Shown: positions 1 to 7,036 of the stretch, piece after piece
Layout of the letters: each line of letters opens with the position of its first letter
How positions within the stretch are numbered: the stretch's first letter is position 1
From: an uncultured Mucispirillum sp.
GTDB lineage: Bacteria > Chrysiogenota > Deferribacteres > Deferribacterales > Mucispirillaceae
Assembly: GCA_945947845.1 (NCBI GenBank)
Contig: CAMEZN010000004.1
Span: 1 to 15,924 of the forward strand
DNA length: 15,924 bases
Direction of reading: 5' to 3'
The notes under the pieces: generated by a model
Seen by the model: only the letters and a program-made list of their open reading frames with translations
Database searches by the model: none
What the model was told of the DNA's origin: nothing
Made by a program: the position numbers and the translations under genes

Positions 1-852
1 AAAAAATAGCTCTCTGCCTATTTTTTTAAAGCCTGAATACCGCACTTTTCCGCCCATATCCATATATAAAAGCATAATAAATGTTTTAACAATATCACCA
101 AATGATTTATGATGAGCTCCTGCTGCAATCTGCCCGCTTTCTGACGCATCTTCTGGCAGCCCCATACGGATTACCTGCACATTTTCTGCCATAAAGTGTG
201 CATACATTCCACCTGCTGCCATAATCATATCTGCTAAATCTGTTTCCTTATATTCGCCACTTAAAAAAAGGCTGTATAATGCTGTATTTTTTAAGACTTG
301 TGTTGGATATATTCTTGCTGTTGTAATATTTTTTTTAGATAATAATGCTGCATCATCTATACTGGAAGAAATACTCTGTTTATACATTCCAGCCATTAGC
401 TGAACACCGCATTTCGTAATATTTAATATATCATCTATTGCTTTTTCTGCCTGAATATTTGTATATGGTCTTCCGTTTGATATAAGCACATCATTATCAA
501 GGCTTTGTATACCAAGCTCCACAAGTGATATATTATAATCTTTTATTTCTGCAAGTGTTTCACTGTTTATTGTATCAGGTCTTGTAGAAAAACGAATTTT
601 TTTAAAACCGTTATCATAAGCAAGTCTGTATAAACTTTCCCTTTCTTTCTTATTTACAGCAGCAAAATTACCGCCGTAAAATGCTATCTCATCATAAACT
701 AAACCGTAAGAAAACCATTTGTTTATTTGACTTTCTGCCAAAGATAATAAATTATTTTCTGCTTTAACACCGCTTATAGCCTGCTGGTCGCAGAATATAC
801 ACTTATTGCCACAGGAAGCAAAAGGAAGAAATACTGGTAATATTTTAGCCAT
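1..852 (-). CDS. Elp3-like radical SAM protein, 3' end cut by window edge
   Basis: The minus-strand frame is open from ATG at 852 to the left edge, giving the first 284 residues. A CxxxCxxC iron-sulfur motif lies at C14, C18 and C21, followed by DQQ, as in radical SAM enzymes that cleave S-adenosylmethionine to a 5'-deoxyadenosyl radical. A Gly-rich segment FYGGNFAA is at 58-65. The later stretch VIRMGLPED followed by GAHHKSFGDIV resembles the end of the radical SAM core of bacterial Elp3-like proteins. No acetyltransferase domain is visible in the part present. The start overlaps the rnc stop by 8 bp, so the gene is probably translationally coupled to rnc and is the distal gene of this operon. 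A radical SAM gene after rnc is a recurrent arrangement, notably in clostridia. The substrate is unknown; the enzyme class is secure, the Elp3-like assignment is a family-level inference. Confidence 0.85.
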   Translation of the reverse strand, partial: MAKILPVFLPFASCGNKCIFCDQQAISGVKAENNLLSLAESQINKWFSYGLVYDEIAFYGGNFAAVNKKERESLYRLAYDNGFKKIRFSTRPDTINSETLAEIKDYNISLVELGIQSLDNDVLISNGRPYTNIQAEKAIDDILNITKCGVQLMAGMYKQSISSSIDDAALLSKKNITTARIYPTQVLKNTALYSLFLSGEYKETDLADMIMAAGGMYAHFMAENVQVIRMGLPEDASESGQIAAGAHHKSFGDIVKTFIMLLYMDMGGKVRYSGFKKIGRELFF

Positions 853-1555
853 TGTTACTTTGATACTGCTTTAAAGCAATAGAAGCTGCCTGCTTTTCTG
901 CTTCTTTTTTGCTTCTTCCCTGCCCCTTTGTTTTCATAACACCACATACATCTACTTCAACAAAAAAAGTTTTATTATGCTCTGGGCCTGTTGCAGAAAT
1001 TAAAGAGTATTCAGGAAGCTTGCCAAAATCCCGCTGGCATATCTGCTGCAACTGAGTTTTTGCATCACGAAAAGAATTGCTTTCCACAGCTTTTATTATG
1101 AAATCTTCAAGTAAATTTAACACTATTGATTTAACTTTTTCATAACCGCCGTCTAAATAGACAGCTGCCATCACAGCCTCAAAAATATCTGCAACAATGG
1201 CTTTCTTTATGTTATCAACACCATTAAATTCACTTTTACCAAGCAATATATTACTGCTTAAATTGATTTTTTTAGAAATATCAAAAAGAGCAGATGAATT
1301 AACTATATATGCTCTTAATATAGATAAATCACCTTCCTGAAAATCAGGATAACGTTTAACAAGATATTCTGTGATAATAAGTTCTACTACTGCATCGCCA
1401 AGAAATTCAAGCCTTTCATAATTGTAGTCCAGATTATTATCATGAGCATAGGAAGAATGAGTAAGGGACCGTAAAAGCAGTCCCTTATCCTTAAATGAAT
1501 AATTTATTTTATCTTCAATATTTGCTATATATACAGCTGATGAATTATTCAACAT
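845..1555 (-). CDS. rnc: Ribonuclease III
   Basis: This is the double-strand-specific endoribonuclease that processes rRNA precursors and structured mRNAs in the cytoplasm, acting as a dimer with Mg2+. The 236-residue protein has the usual length and layout. The nuclease domain carries the signature [10 protein letters not shown] at 47-56 with catalytic acidic residues E50 and D54, and the second catalytic pair D123 and E126 in ADIFEAV. A double-stranded RNA-binding domain covers about 162-230 and ends in the typical [12 protein letters not shown]. The ATG at 1555 lies inside the end of fabF (11-bp overlap) and has no clear Shine-Dalgarno sequence, which suggests coupling to fabF translation. 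The stop overlaps the start of the radical SAM gene. Confidence 0.97.
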   Translation of the reverse strand: MLNNSSAVYIANIEDKINYSFKDKGLLLRSLTHSSYAHDNNLDYNYERLEFLGDAVVELIITEYLVKRYPDFQEGDLSILRAYIVNSSALFDISKKINLSSNILLGKSEFNGVDNIKKAIVADIFEAVMAAVYLDGGYEKVKSIVLNLLEDFIIKAVESNSFRDAKTQLQQICQRDFGKLPEYSLISATGPEHNKTFFVEVDVCGVMKTKGQGRSKKEAEKQAASIALKQYQSNNG

Positions 1556-2786
1556 ATTTTTTAAATACTAATGAAGCATTTGTGCCGCCAAAACCAAAAG
1601 AGTTAGATAAACCATACTCCATTTCATGTTTTACAGCTTTATTAGGAGTATAATCTAAATCACATTTTTCATCTTGGTTTTCAATATTTATTGTTGGTGG
1701 AATAATTCCTTCATTTATTGCAAGCATTGTGATTATACCTTCAACAGCACCAGCTGCACCAAGAAGATGACCAGTCATTGATTTAGTTGAGCTTATTTTC
1801 ACTGTTTTTGCTGCATCACCAAATACATCTTTAATAGCCATGCTCTCTAACACATCTCCTGCCGGAGTAGATGTGCCGTGAGTATTAATATAGCCTATTT
1901 TATCTGGAGTAATACCTGCATCTTTTACAGCAGCAGCCATACATCTTCTTGCACCATTGCCATCACCTGCTGGAAGTGTAATGTGATAAGCATCACTGCT
2001 CATGCCGTAACCCACTACTTCGCCTAATATTTTAGCACCCCTTGCTTTTGCATGCTCTAAGCTTTCAAGCACAAGAACACCGCCGCCTTCTCCAATTAAG
2101 AAACCATCTCTATCTTTATCAAATGGACGGCTTGCTTTTTCAGGCTCATCATTTCTTCTTGATAATGCTCTCATATTTGCAAACCCAGCAACAGCAAGTG
2201 GAGTAATAGCAGCCTCAGCACCGCCAGAAACCATAATATCAGCATCACCCCTTTCAATAATTCTTGCAGCATCACCTATTGAGTGAGTGCCTGTTGCACA
2301 TGCTGTAACTATACTTATATTTGGACCTTTTAAAGAATATTTTATAGAAACAAGTCCGTTTGCTATATTAATAATTGCTCCCGGAATAAAGAAAGGCGAT
2401 ACTTTTTTATAACCACCTGAAAGATAGGCTTCCTGAGTATCTTCAATTACTTTAAAACCGCCAATACCTGCACCTATACAGCAGCCTGCTCTATCATGGT
2501 CAAACTGATATGTATCAAGACCAGCCTGTTTTATAGCTTCTTCTGCTGCTGCAAGTGCATAAAAACAGAAATAGTCATATTTTTTAACATCTTTTTTATC
2601 TACATAATCTTCTGGATTAAAATTTTTAACTTCCGCTGCTATTTTTACTGGAAATGTAGAAACATCAAATTTTGTAATAAAACCTGCTCCACTTTTACAA
2701 GCAATTAAGTTTTCCCAAGTTTCCTTAACTGAATTACCTAATGGAGTTACACACCCCATACCTGTTATAACAACTCTGTGTTTCAC
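1545..2786 (-). CDS. fabF: Beta-ketoacyl-ACP synthase II
   Basis: This enzyme condenses malonyl-ACP with the growing acyl-ACP, the elongation step of type II fatty acid synthesis. The 413-residue protein has the complete Cys-His-His catalytic set: C163 in [10 protein letters not shown]303 in NTHGTST and H340 in [13 protein letters not shown], with the conserved lysine K335. The N-terminal [13 protein letters not shown] and C-terminal [12 protein letters not shown] are typical of KASII. The start codon is GTG at 2786, chosen because GGAGG (2791-2795) sits 4 nt upstream and the N-terminus matches the family. A hairpin terminator lies between acpP and this gene, so fabF depends on readthrough or on its own promoter in the AT-rich gap. 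No convincing promoter could be fixed there. The last codons overlap rnc. Confidence 0.97.
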   Translation of the reverse strand: MKHRVVITGMGCVTPLGNSVKETWENLIACKSGAGFITKFDVSTFPVKIAAEVKNFNPEDYVDKKDVKKYDYFCFYALAAAEEAIKQAGLDTYQFDHDRAGCCIGAGIGGFKVIEDTQEAYLSGGYKKVSPFFIPGAIINIANGLVSIKYSLKGPNISIVTACATGTHSIGDAARIIERGDADIMVSGGAEAAITPLAVAGFANMRALSRRNDEPEKASRPFDKDRDGFLIGEGGGVLVLESLEHAKARGAKILGEVVGYGMSSDAYHITLPAGDGNGARRCMAAAVKDAGITPDKIGYINTHGTSTPAGDVLESMAIKDVFGDAAKTVKISSTKSMTGHLLGAAGAVEGIITMLAINEGIIPPTINIENQDEKCDLDYTPNKAVKHEMEYGLSNSFGFGGTNASLVFKKYVE

Positions 2787-2873
2787 GACTCCTCCAAATG
2801 AAAAAATAAAGAATAAGACTTATATATTACAATTATTAATTATAATGTATAAAGCTTATTATAATTGTTATTA

Positions 2874-2899
2874 TAAACAAAAGGGCGGATATACCGCCC
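2874..2899 (-). terminator. Intrinsic terminator or attenuator after acpP
   Basis: Read on the minus strand, a perfect 6-bp G+C stem (GGGCGG, loop TATAT, CCGCCC; 2883-2899) starts 4 nt after the acpP stop codon. It is followed by the T-rich tract TTTTGTTTA. This is the most G+C-rich local structure in the region. It probably ends most transcripts after acpP, which would uncouple abundant acyl carrier protein from the downstream genes. Because the T tract is interrupted by a G, partial readthrough into fabF is plausible. Confidence 0.75.
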
Positions 2900-2903
2900 G
2901 TAA

Positions 2904-3143
2904 CTATTTTGCGTTAGCTTTAATAAAATCAATTGCATCTTGAACTGTTTTGATTTTAGTAGATTCTTCATCAGGAATTTCAATATCAAATTCACTTTCA
3001 AGTTCCATAATAAGTTGAACTGTATCAAGAGAATCTGCACCTAAATCATCAATAAAAGATGCTTCATTTGTAACATTTGCTACATCATCAACTTTTAATT
3101 GTTCTGCAATAATTTCTTTAACTCTTTTTTCAATATCTGCCAT
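2904..3143 (-). CDS. acpP: Acyl carrier protein
   Basis: This is the small acidic carrier that holds acyl intermediates on a 4'-phosphopantetheine arm for the Fab enzymes and PlsX. The 79-residue length is standard. The attachment serine is S38 in the motif [10 protein letters not shown], followed by the recognition helix ending in [11 protein letters not shown] strong Shine-Dalgarno sequence AGGAGG (3151-3156) lies 7 nt before the ATG, the best in this window, consistent with high expression. The 48-nt gap from fabG contains CCC-GCAA-GGG on the transcript, a 3-bp stem with a GCAA tetraloop, possibly a processing or stability element. Transcription probably comes from the promoter ahead of fabD. 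A terminator-like hairpin follows directly. Confidence 0.98.
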   Translation of the reverse strand: MADIEKRVKEIIAEQLKVDDVANVTNEASFIDDLGADSLDTVQLIMELESEFDIEIPDEESTKIKTVQDAIDFIKANAK

Positions 3144-3191
3144 CTTATTTCCTCCTCACAGAAATAATATTTTATCCCTTGCGGGTTTATT

Positions 3192-3941
3192 TTATAAATA
3201 CATTCCACCGTTTAGGTGCAGTGTCTGCCCTGTCATATAATCTGAAAGCGGGCTTGCAAGATACACTACTGCATTTGCTATATCTTCCGGCTTACCAAGT
3301 GATTTTAAAGGTATTTTTTCCATATATGCTGCTTTTATTTCATCAGAAAGTGATGCTGTCATATCAGTTTCAATAAATCCCGGTGCAACAGCATTTACCC
3401 TAATGCCGCGAGATGCACATTCCAATGCTGCTGATTTTGTCATACCAATAACACCAGCTTTTGTTGCAGAATAATTAAACTGACCTGCATTTCCTGAAAA
3501 ACCTACAACACTTGATATGTTGATAATTTTACCATAACGGTTTTTCATCATACCTTTTAAAGCTCTTCGTGTGCATAAAAAAGTGCCTTTTAAATTAACA
3601 TCAATTACAGAGTCCCATTCTTCTGTTTTCATTCTCATAAGAAGGTTATCTTTTGTTATACCTGCATTATTTACTAAAATATCAACAGGTCCAAGGGTTT
3701 TTTCTATATTAGAGAACATTTCTTCTACTTCTGATTCTTCGTTTACCCTTGCTTTAAATATTTCTGCCTGACCGCCGTTTTTTCTTATTAACTCAGCGAC
3801 TTCTAATGCAGAAGATTCACTGCTTGAATAATTTACTGCAACAGCAGCACCGTTTTCTGCCAAAGATAAAGCAATAGCCCTACCTATACCACGAGATGCA
3901 CCTGTTACAAGTGCAACTTTACCTTTTAACATATCTTTCAT
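3192..3941 (-). CDS. fabG: 3-oxoacyl-ACP reductase
   Basis: This NADPH-dependent reductase converts 3-oxoacyl-ACP to 3-hydroxyacyl-ACP, the first reduction of each elongation cycle. The 249-residue protein is a classical short-chain dehydrogenase: cofactor-binding TGASRGIG at 14-21, NNAG at 92-95, and the catalytic triad S144, Y157 and K161 (YSATK). The C-terminal stretch ending NGGMYL is typical of FabG. The first ATG (3941) is separated from the fabD stop by one nucleotide and has only a weak Shine-Dalgarno sequence. Met4 (ATG at 3932) is an alternative start that would give MLKGKVALVTG, closer to many homologues. Either way the gene appears translationally coupled to fabD. Confidence 0.97.
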   Translation of the reverse strand: MKDMLKGKVALVTGASRGIGRAIALSLAENGAAVAVNYSSSESSALEVAELIRKNGGQAEIFKARVNEESEVEEMFSNIEKTLGPVDILVNNAGITKDNLLMRMKTEEWDSVIDVNLKGTFLCTRRALKGMMKNRYGKIINISSVVGFSGNAGQFNYSATKAGVIGMTKSAALECASRGIRVNAVAPGFIETDMTASLSDEIKAAYMEKIPLKSLGKPEDIANAVVYLASPLSDYMTGQTLHLNGGMYL

Positions 3942-3942
3942 A

Positions 3943-4857
3943 TTATAATTTACCTAAATCATCAACAGTTGAAATATTTATAGTTTCAACCGTTTTATTA
4001 ATTTTTTTAATTAAACCAGTTAATACAGAGCCAGCACCTACTTCTATAAAAGTAGTAACACCTGCTGCAATCATGTTTTCTACTGACTGTGTCCATTTAA
4101 CAGTGCCTGCAACTTGACGGATAAGAGCATTTTTTACTTCTTCACCTGTTTTTTCAACTGCTGCATCAATATTATTCATAATAGGAATATTTAAATCATT
4201 TATTTTAATATTATTTAAATATTCTGCCATAGCATCACGAGCCGGCTGCATAAGTGAGCAGTGGAATGGTGCAGAAACTGGAAGTGGAACTACTCTTTTT
4301 GCACCTGCATTTTTAAGCTCATCACCTGCAAATGCAACTGCATCTGCACTACCTGCTATAACTACCTGACCTGGACAGTTAAAATTAGCTGGCTCTACCA
4401 CATAGCCATCTTTTGAAATACCTGCACATACTTTGCTGACAGTCTCTTCATCAAGACCTAAAACAGCACTCATAGCACCTGCTCCCACTGGAACAGCACT
4501 CTGCATAAATTTACCACGGTTATGAACTGCTTTAACAGTTTCTTCAAAAGATAAACCACCTGATGCATAAACTGCACTGTATTCGCCTAACGAATGACCT
4601 GCAAAAAATGAAGGCTGCACTTTCTCTTTAATAAGCGACCATATAGATGCACTCATTGTTACAAGAGCAGGCTGAGTATTTTGAGTAAGTTTTAAATCAT
4701 TTTCAGGACCGTTAAACATAATATCAGAAAGACTGTAACCTAACGCCTTATCTGCATTTGAATAAAACTCCTTTACAGTATCAAACTTATCGTAAAAATC
4801 TTTACCCATACCTACAAATTGTGCCCCTTGTCCGGGAAATACAACAGCTACTGACAT
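3943..4857 (-). CDS. fabD: Malonyl-CoA:ACP malonyltransferase
   Basis: This enzyme transfers malonyl from CoA to acyl carrier protein, supplying the extender unit for FabF. Counting from the start chosen here (304 residues), FPGQGAQ is at 7-13, the nucleophile S89 is in GHSLGEY, and the partner H199 is in SAPFHC. I chose ATG at 4857 rather than the in-frame ATG at 4869. GGAGAAG (4861-4867) gives a well-spaced Shine-Dalgarno sequence for 4857, the upstream ATG has none, and MSVAVVFPGQG fits the family N-terminus. The longer form would have 308 residues. The gene follows a long structured leader and its own strong promoter. FabH, often encoded just before fabD, is absent here. Confidence 0.96.
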   Translation of the reverse strand: MSVAVVFPGQGAQFVGMGKDFYDKFDTVKEFYSNADKALGYSLSDIMFNGPENDLKLTQNTQPALVTMSASIWSLIKEKVQPSFFAGHSLGEYSAVYASGGLSFEETVKAVHNRGKFMQSAVPVGAGAMSAVLGLDEETVSKVCAGISKDGYVVEPANFNCPGQVVIAGSADAVAFAGDELKNAGAKRVVPLPVSAPFHCSLMQPARDAMAEYLNNIKINDLNIPIMNNIDAAVEKTGEEVKNALIRQVAGTVKWTQSVENMIAAGVTTFIEVGAGSVLTGLIKKINKTVETINISTVDDLGKL

Positions 4858-5060
4858 AAGCTTCTCCATTAATATGGCTTACAAGATAAGATATAAAAAA
4901 ATAATAATAAGACTAGAAAAAACTAGAATGGTGGCATTATCTGCCGTATAAAGACGAAAATTGTTTCCTTATATTGTAAGCATTATTTTTTCTTATTTAA
5001 TTTTACAAACAACATGTTTGGCAGATTACTGCCATTTTTAAGCCTTATTCTTTTATATAT
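4858..5060 (-). promoter_or_regulatory. Structured 5' leader of the fabD operon (candidate cis-regulator)
   Basis: This approximately 200-nt non-coding stretch lies between the predicted transcription start (about 5060) and the fabD start. On the transcript, AATAAGGCTTA (5049-5039) can pair at 10 of 11 positions with TAAGCCATATT (4881-4871). The 3' arm ends four nucleotides before the fabD Shine-Dalgarno sequence. Inside are two related palindromes, TGGCAG-TAAT-CTGCCA (5019-5034) and GGCA-GATAA-TGCC (4933-4945), which could each fold locally or pair with each other. There is also CAAACA-TGT-TGTTTG (5006-5020), sharing two bases with the first palindrome, and CTAG-T6-CTAG (4913-4926). No open frame of note is present. 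It could be a cis-regulatory RNA, a pair of DNA operators, or a small inverted-repeat element. I do not recognise a known riboswitch. Confidence 0.5.
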
Positions 5061-5066
5061 ACCGAT

Positions 5067-5095
5067 ACTATACAGTAAAATTTATATAATATCAA
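5067..5095 (-). promoter_or_regulatory. Sigma-70-type promoter for fabD-fabG-acpP
   Basis: On the minus strand, TTGATA (5090-5095) and TATAGT (5067-5072) each match the consensus at five of six positions and are separated by exactly 17 bp. The predicted start of transcription is near 5060-5062. The promoter sits 35 bp after the plsX stop, so the fab genes can be expressed independently of the ribosomal-protein part of the cluster. Confidence 0.7.
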
Positions 5096-5129
5096 TAATT
5101 CATTTTATATAGTATTTTAACATTAAATA

Positions 5130-6155
5130 TTAATAGTTAATTATACTTGCAAGAGAATCTTTTACATCTCCAACAATTGCTTCATTCATCTTGCTTTCAG
5201 CAGCTCGCATAGCTACCCTTATACCATTTGCTACTGCTATGTCATTAGATGAACCATGACCTATAACACACACACCTTTAACACCAAGAAGTGGTGCACC
5301 GCCATATTGAGCACCATCTGTTTTCTTTTTTAAACTTTCAAATGCTTTTTTAGAAAGTAATGCACCGATTTTTGATACAGTTGATGATAAAAGTTCTTGT
5401 TTTAACATAGATGTCATATATTTTGCAACAGACTGGCTTACTTTTAATGCAATATTACCAGCAAATCCGTCGCATACAACAACATCTGCTTCCCCTCTAA
5501 ACAAGGCTTTACCTTCTACATTACCTGTAAATTTAATCACATCTGTTTTTTTAAGGATAGGGTATACAGCTTTTGTAAGCATATCCCCTTTACCTTCTTC
5601 TTCGCCATTACTTAAAAGGCCAACTGTTGGATTATCAATATGAAGAACTTTTTTTGCATATGCTGAGCCCATTATTGCAAATGTAACTAAATGTTCAGGA
5701 CGGCAGTCCACATTTGCACCAACATCAAGCATAAAAAAATAGCCTCTTTCATTGGAACTTGGAAGTATTGTGCCAATTGCTGGACGAGCAACTCCTTCCA
5801 GCAGACCTAATACTACCATTGAAACAGCCATAGCTGCACCGCTGTTGCCAGCTGTAAAAAATCCAGCAGCTTTACCGTCTTTTACAAGCTTTAAACCTAC
5901 ATGCATTGATGATTTTCTTTTACCACGAACAATCTCAGATGGGTGGTCGTCCATAGCAATAAATTCATCAGTATGCACTATCTGTATTTTAGGCTGTTTA
6001 TTTTTTGAGCAGGCAGAAAGCTCTTTTTCTATAACAGCTTTATCACCTACTAAAATAACTTCTAAATTTGGGGTTTCATTAACAGCCTTAACAGCACCTT
6101 TTACAACTTCGCTTGGGGCATTATCTCCGCCCATAGCATCAACAGCGATAACCAT
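5130..6155 (-). CDS. plsX: Phosphate acyltransferase PlsX
   Basis: This peripheral membrane enzyme converts acyl-ACP to acyl-phosphate, the donor used by PlsY to start phospholipid synthesis. The 341-residue protein starts with the hallmark IAVDAMGGDNAP and carries the conserved segments TAGNSGA, FMLDVGANVDCRPEHL, CDGFAGNIALK and GGAPLLGVKGVCVIGHGSS, covering the full family length. The start at 6155 is 2 nt after the rpmF stop, with a weak Shine-Dalgarno sequence (GAAG), so the gene is probably coupled to rpmF. The rpmF-plsX pairing is common in bacteria. No terminator-like hairpin follows the stop, so some transcripts may continue into the fabD leader. Confidence 0.97.
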   Translation of the reverse strand: MVIAVDAMGGDNAPSEVVKGAVKAVNETPNLEVILVGDKAVIEKELSACSKNKQPKIQIVHTDEFIAMDDHPSEIVRGKRKSSMHVGLKLVKDGKAAGFFTAGNSGAAMAVSMVVLGLLEGVARPAIGTILPSSNERGYFFMLDVGANVDCRPEHLVTFAIMGSAYAKKVLHIDNPTVGLLSNGEEEGKGDMLTKAVYPILKKTDVIKFTGNVEGKALFRGEADVVVCDGFAGNIALKVSQSVAKYMTSMLKQELLSSTVSKIGALLSKKAFESLKKKTDGAQYGGAPLLGVKGVCVIGHGSSNDIAVANGIRVAMRAAESKMNEAIVGDVKDSLASIINY

Positions 6156-6157
6156 GA

Positions 6158-6343
6158 CTATACTTCTTTGCTATCAGCCACTACTTTACGGCCTTTGTAT
6201 GTGCCGCAGCTAGGGCATACAGTATGAGCTTGTTTTAACTCACCACAGTTTTCGCATTTAACACCAAGAAGTGTAGATGGGTGATGGTGCGACCTTCTCA
6301 TACCTACTTTACTTTTTGTTGTCTTGTGTTTTGGATTAGGCAT
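6158..6343 (-). CDS. rpmF: Large ribosomal subunit protein bL32
   Basis: This small basic protein of the 50S subunit has 61 residues, a normal length. The N-terminus MPNPKHKTTKSKVGMRRSHH is characteristic. Two CxxC pairs (CENC and CPSC, separated by GELKQAHTV) form the zinc ribbon of the Cys-containing form of L32. The Shine-Dalgarno sequence GGGAG lies shortly before the ATG. The gene lies between DUF177 and plsX, its usual place. The 69-bp gap upstream contains two copies of an ACCA-TGGT palindrome that may regulate it. Confidence 0.97.
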   Translation of the reverse strand: MPNPKHKTTKSKVGMRRSHHHPSTLLGVKCENCGELKQAHTVCPSCGTYKGRKVVADSKEV

Positions 6344-6356
6344 TTTTGCTCTCCCT

Positions 6357-6407
6357 GTTTTACCAAAATGGTTATTATTTTATATTGTTTACCAAAAATG
6401 GTTATTT
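6357..6407 (-). repeat. Tandem ACCA-(N3/4)-TGGT palindromes between yceD and rpmF
   Basis: Two near-identical units occupy most of the yceD-rpmF gap. ACCAAAATGGT at 6362-6372 and ACCAAAAATGGT at 6391-6402 sit in matching flanks (TTTACC before, TTATT after), about 29 bp centre to centre. Each is a short inverted repeat. On the transcript they would form weak 4-bp hairpins just before the rpmF ribosome-binding site. On DNA they could be a paired operator. They are not convincing terminators on the minus strand because no T run follows. Confidence 0.5.
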
Positions 6408-6412
6408 TTTAG

Positions 6413-6916
6413 TTACTTTAATTTATCAAGTGCTGCCCAGCGTTCATCTACCTGCTTTGTGCATGTGCATTTTTCTGTATTAAGCGATGCACCGCAGCCT
6501 TGACATATACCTTTACAATCTTCTTTACAGAGCCTTTTTTCTGGAACTAAAAGCAGAGCTTCTTCCCTTAAAAGCTCATGTATATCAAAATGGTCTTTTG
6601 GGGTAACATACATACCCGCTTCTTCGTCTGATAAACCTTCTTCTCCGTCTGCCTCCATTGGCGGATATTCACCAAGCGGGGAAAGGGTCAGAATCAAATC
6701 TTCTTCTATATCCATATTAACAGGCTCCAAGCACCTGTCGCATGGGCATGAAAAATGCAGATTAAGTTTGCCAGTAACCACATAGGCTTCCCCAGCTTTA
6801 TCTACCCTGCCTGAAAAAGATTTAATATCAAATTTATCATCACCTTCGGCAAATGAAAATGCTTCATTAATTATAAAGCCTTCATCATGCACCTGCTCAT
6901 AATATATAATCATCAC
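6413..6916 (-). CDS. DUF177 (YceD-like) protein
   Basis: This is a member of the DUF177/YceD family, found next to rpmF in most bacteria and associated with 23S rRNA or ribosome metabolism. The molecular role here is inferred from family and context. The 167-residue protein has the conserved Cys cluster CPCDRCLEP (C57, C59, C62) and a second cluster in LCKEDCKGICQGCGASLN (C130, C134, C138, C141), the family signature, followed by DERWAALDKLK. The middle is very acidic. The start could be ATG 6916 or the next codon, ATG 6913. The Shine-Dalgarno region is poor and falls in a 24-bp tandem duplication of the start. It is the first gene of the operon. Confidence 0.93.
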   Translation of the reverse strand: MMIIYYEQVHDEGFIINEAFSFAEGDDKFDIKSFSGRVDKAGEAYVVTGKLNLHFSCPCDRCLEPVNMDIEEDLILTLSPLGEYPPMEADGEEGLSDEEAGMYVTPKDHFDIHELLREEALLLVPEKRLCKEDCKGICQGCGASLNTEKCTCTKQVDERWAALDKLK

Positions 6917-6937
6917 TTACTCATCATATATAATCAT
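6896..6937 (-). repeat. Tandem duplication of the yceD start region
   Basis: An 18-bp segment beginning ATGATTATATAT occurs at 6920-6937 and again at 6896-6913, with 17 of 18 bases identical and a period of 24 bp (eight codons). The second copy encodes the start of YceD. The first copy, in the same frame, encodes a six-codon open frame (MIIYDE) ending in TAA just before the real start. It starts about nine nucleotides after the predicted transcription start. Confidence 0.7.
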
Positions 6938-6952
6938 AAACATTTGTTGCAG

Positions 6953-6981
6953 ATTATAATAAATATAATAATAATCGTCAA
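6953..6981 (-). promoter_or_regulatory. Sigma-70-type promoter for yceD-rpmF-plsX
   Basis: On the minus strand, TTGACG (6976-6981, five of six) and a perfect TATAAT (6953-6958) are separated by 17 bp. This is the strongest promoter in the window. The predicted transcription start is near 6946, giving a leader of about 30 nt. It lies only 55 bp after the hsdR stop, so the defence island abuts the core operon's promoter. Confidence 0.85.
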
Positions 6982-7036
6982 GAGAAAAAAGCTTATACCA
7001 TATTTTATATTAGTTGTAAATAAAAAAATCAGGCAG

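Noticed and set aside
2796..2874. Promoter for fabF in the AT-rich gap
   Set aside because: Several TATAAT-like boxes exist, but none has a credible -35 at 16-18 bp, so no site was called.
2840..3040. Minus-strand 66-codon frame overlapping acpP
   Set aside because: It overlaps the conserved acpP in another frame and runs through the terminator hairpin. It has no motif.
4871..5049. A 179-bp miniature inverted-repeat element between plsX and fabD
   Set aside because: The terminal arms match at 10 of 11 positions, but I see no clear target-site duplication and the inner palindromes are not placed symmetrically. Kept only as an alternative to the leader hypothesis.
5752..6213. Plus-strand open frame of 153 codons opposite plsX
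   Set aside because: It lies wholly opposite plsX and the end of rpmF, has no family motif, and is best explained as the antisense shadow of a conserved gene.
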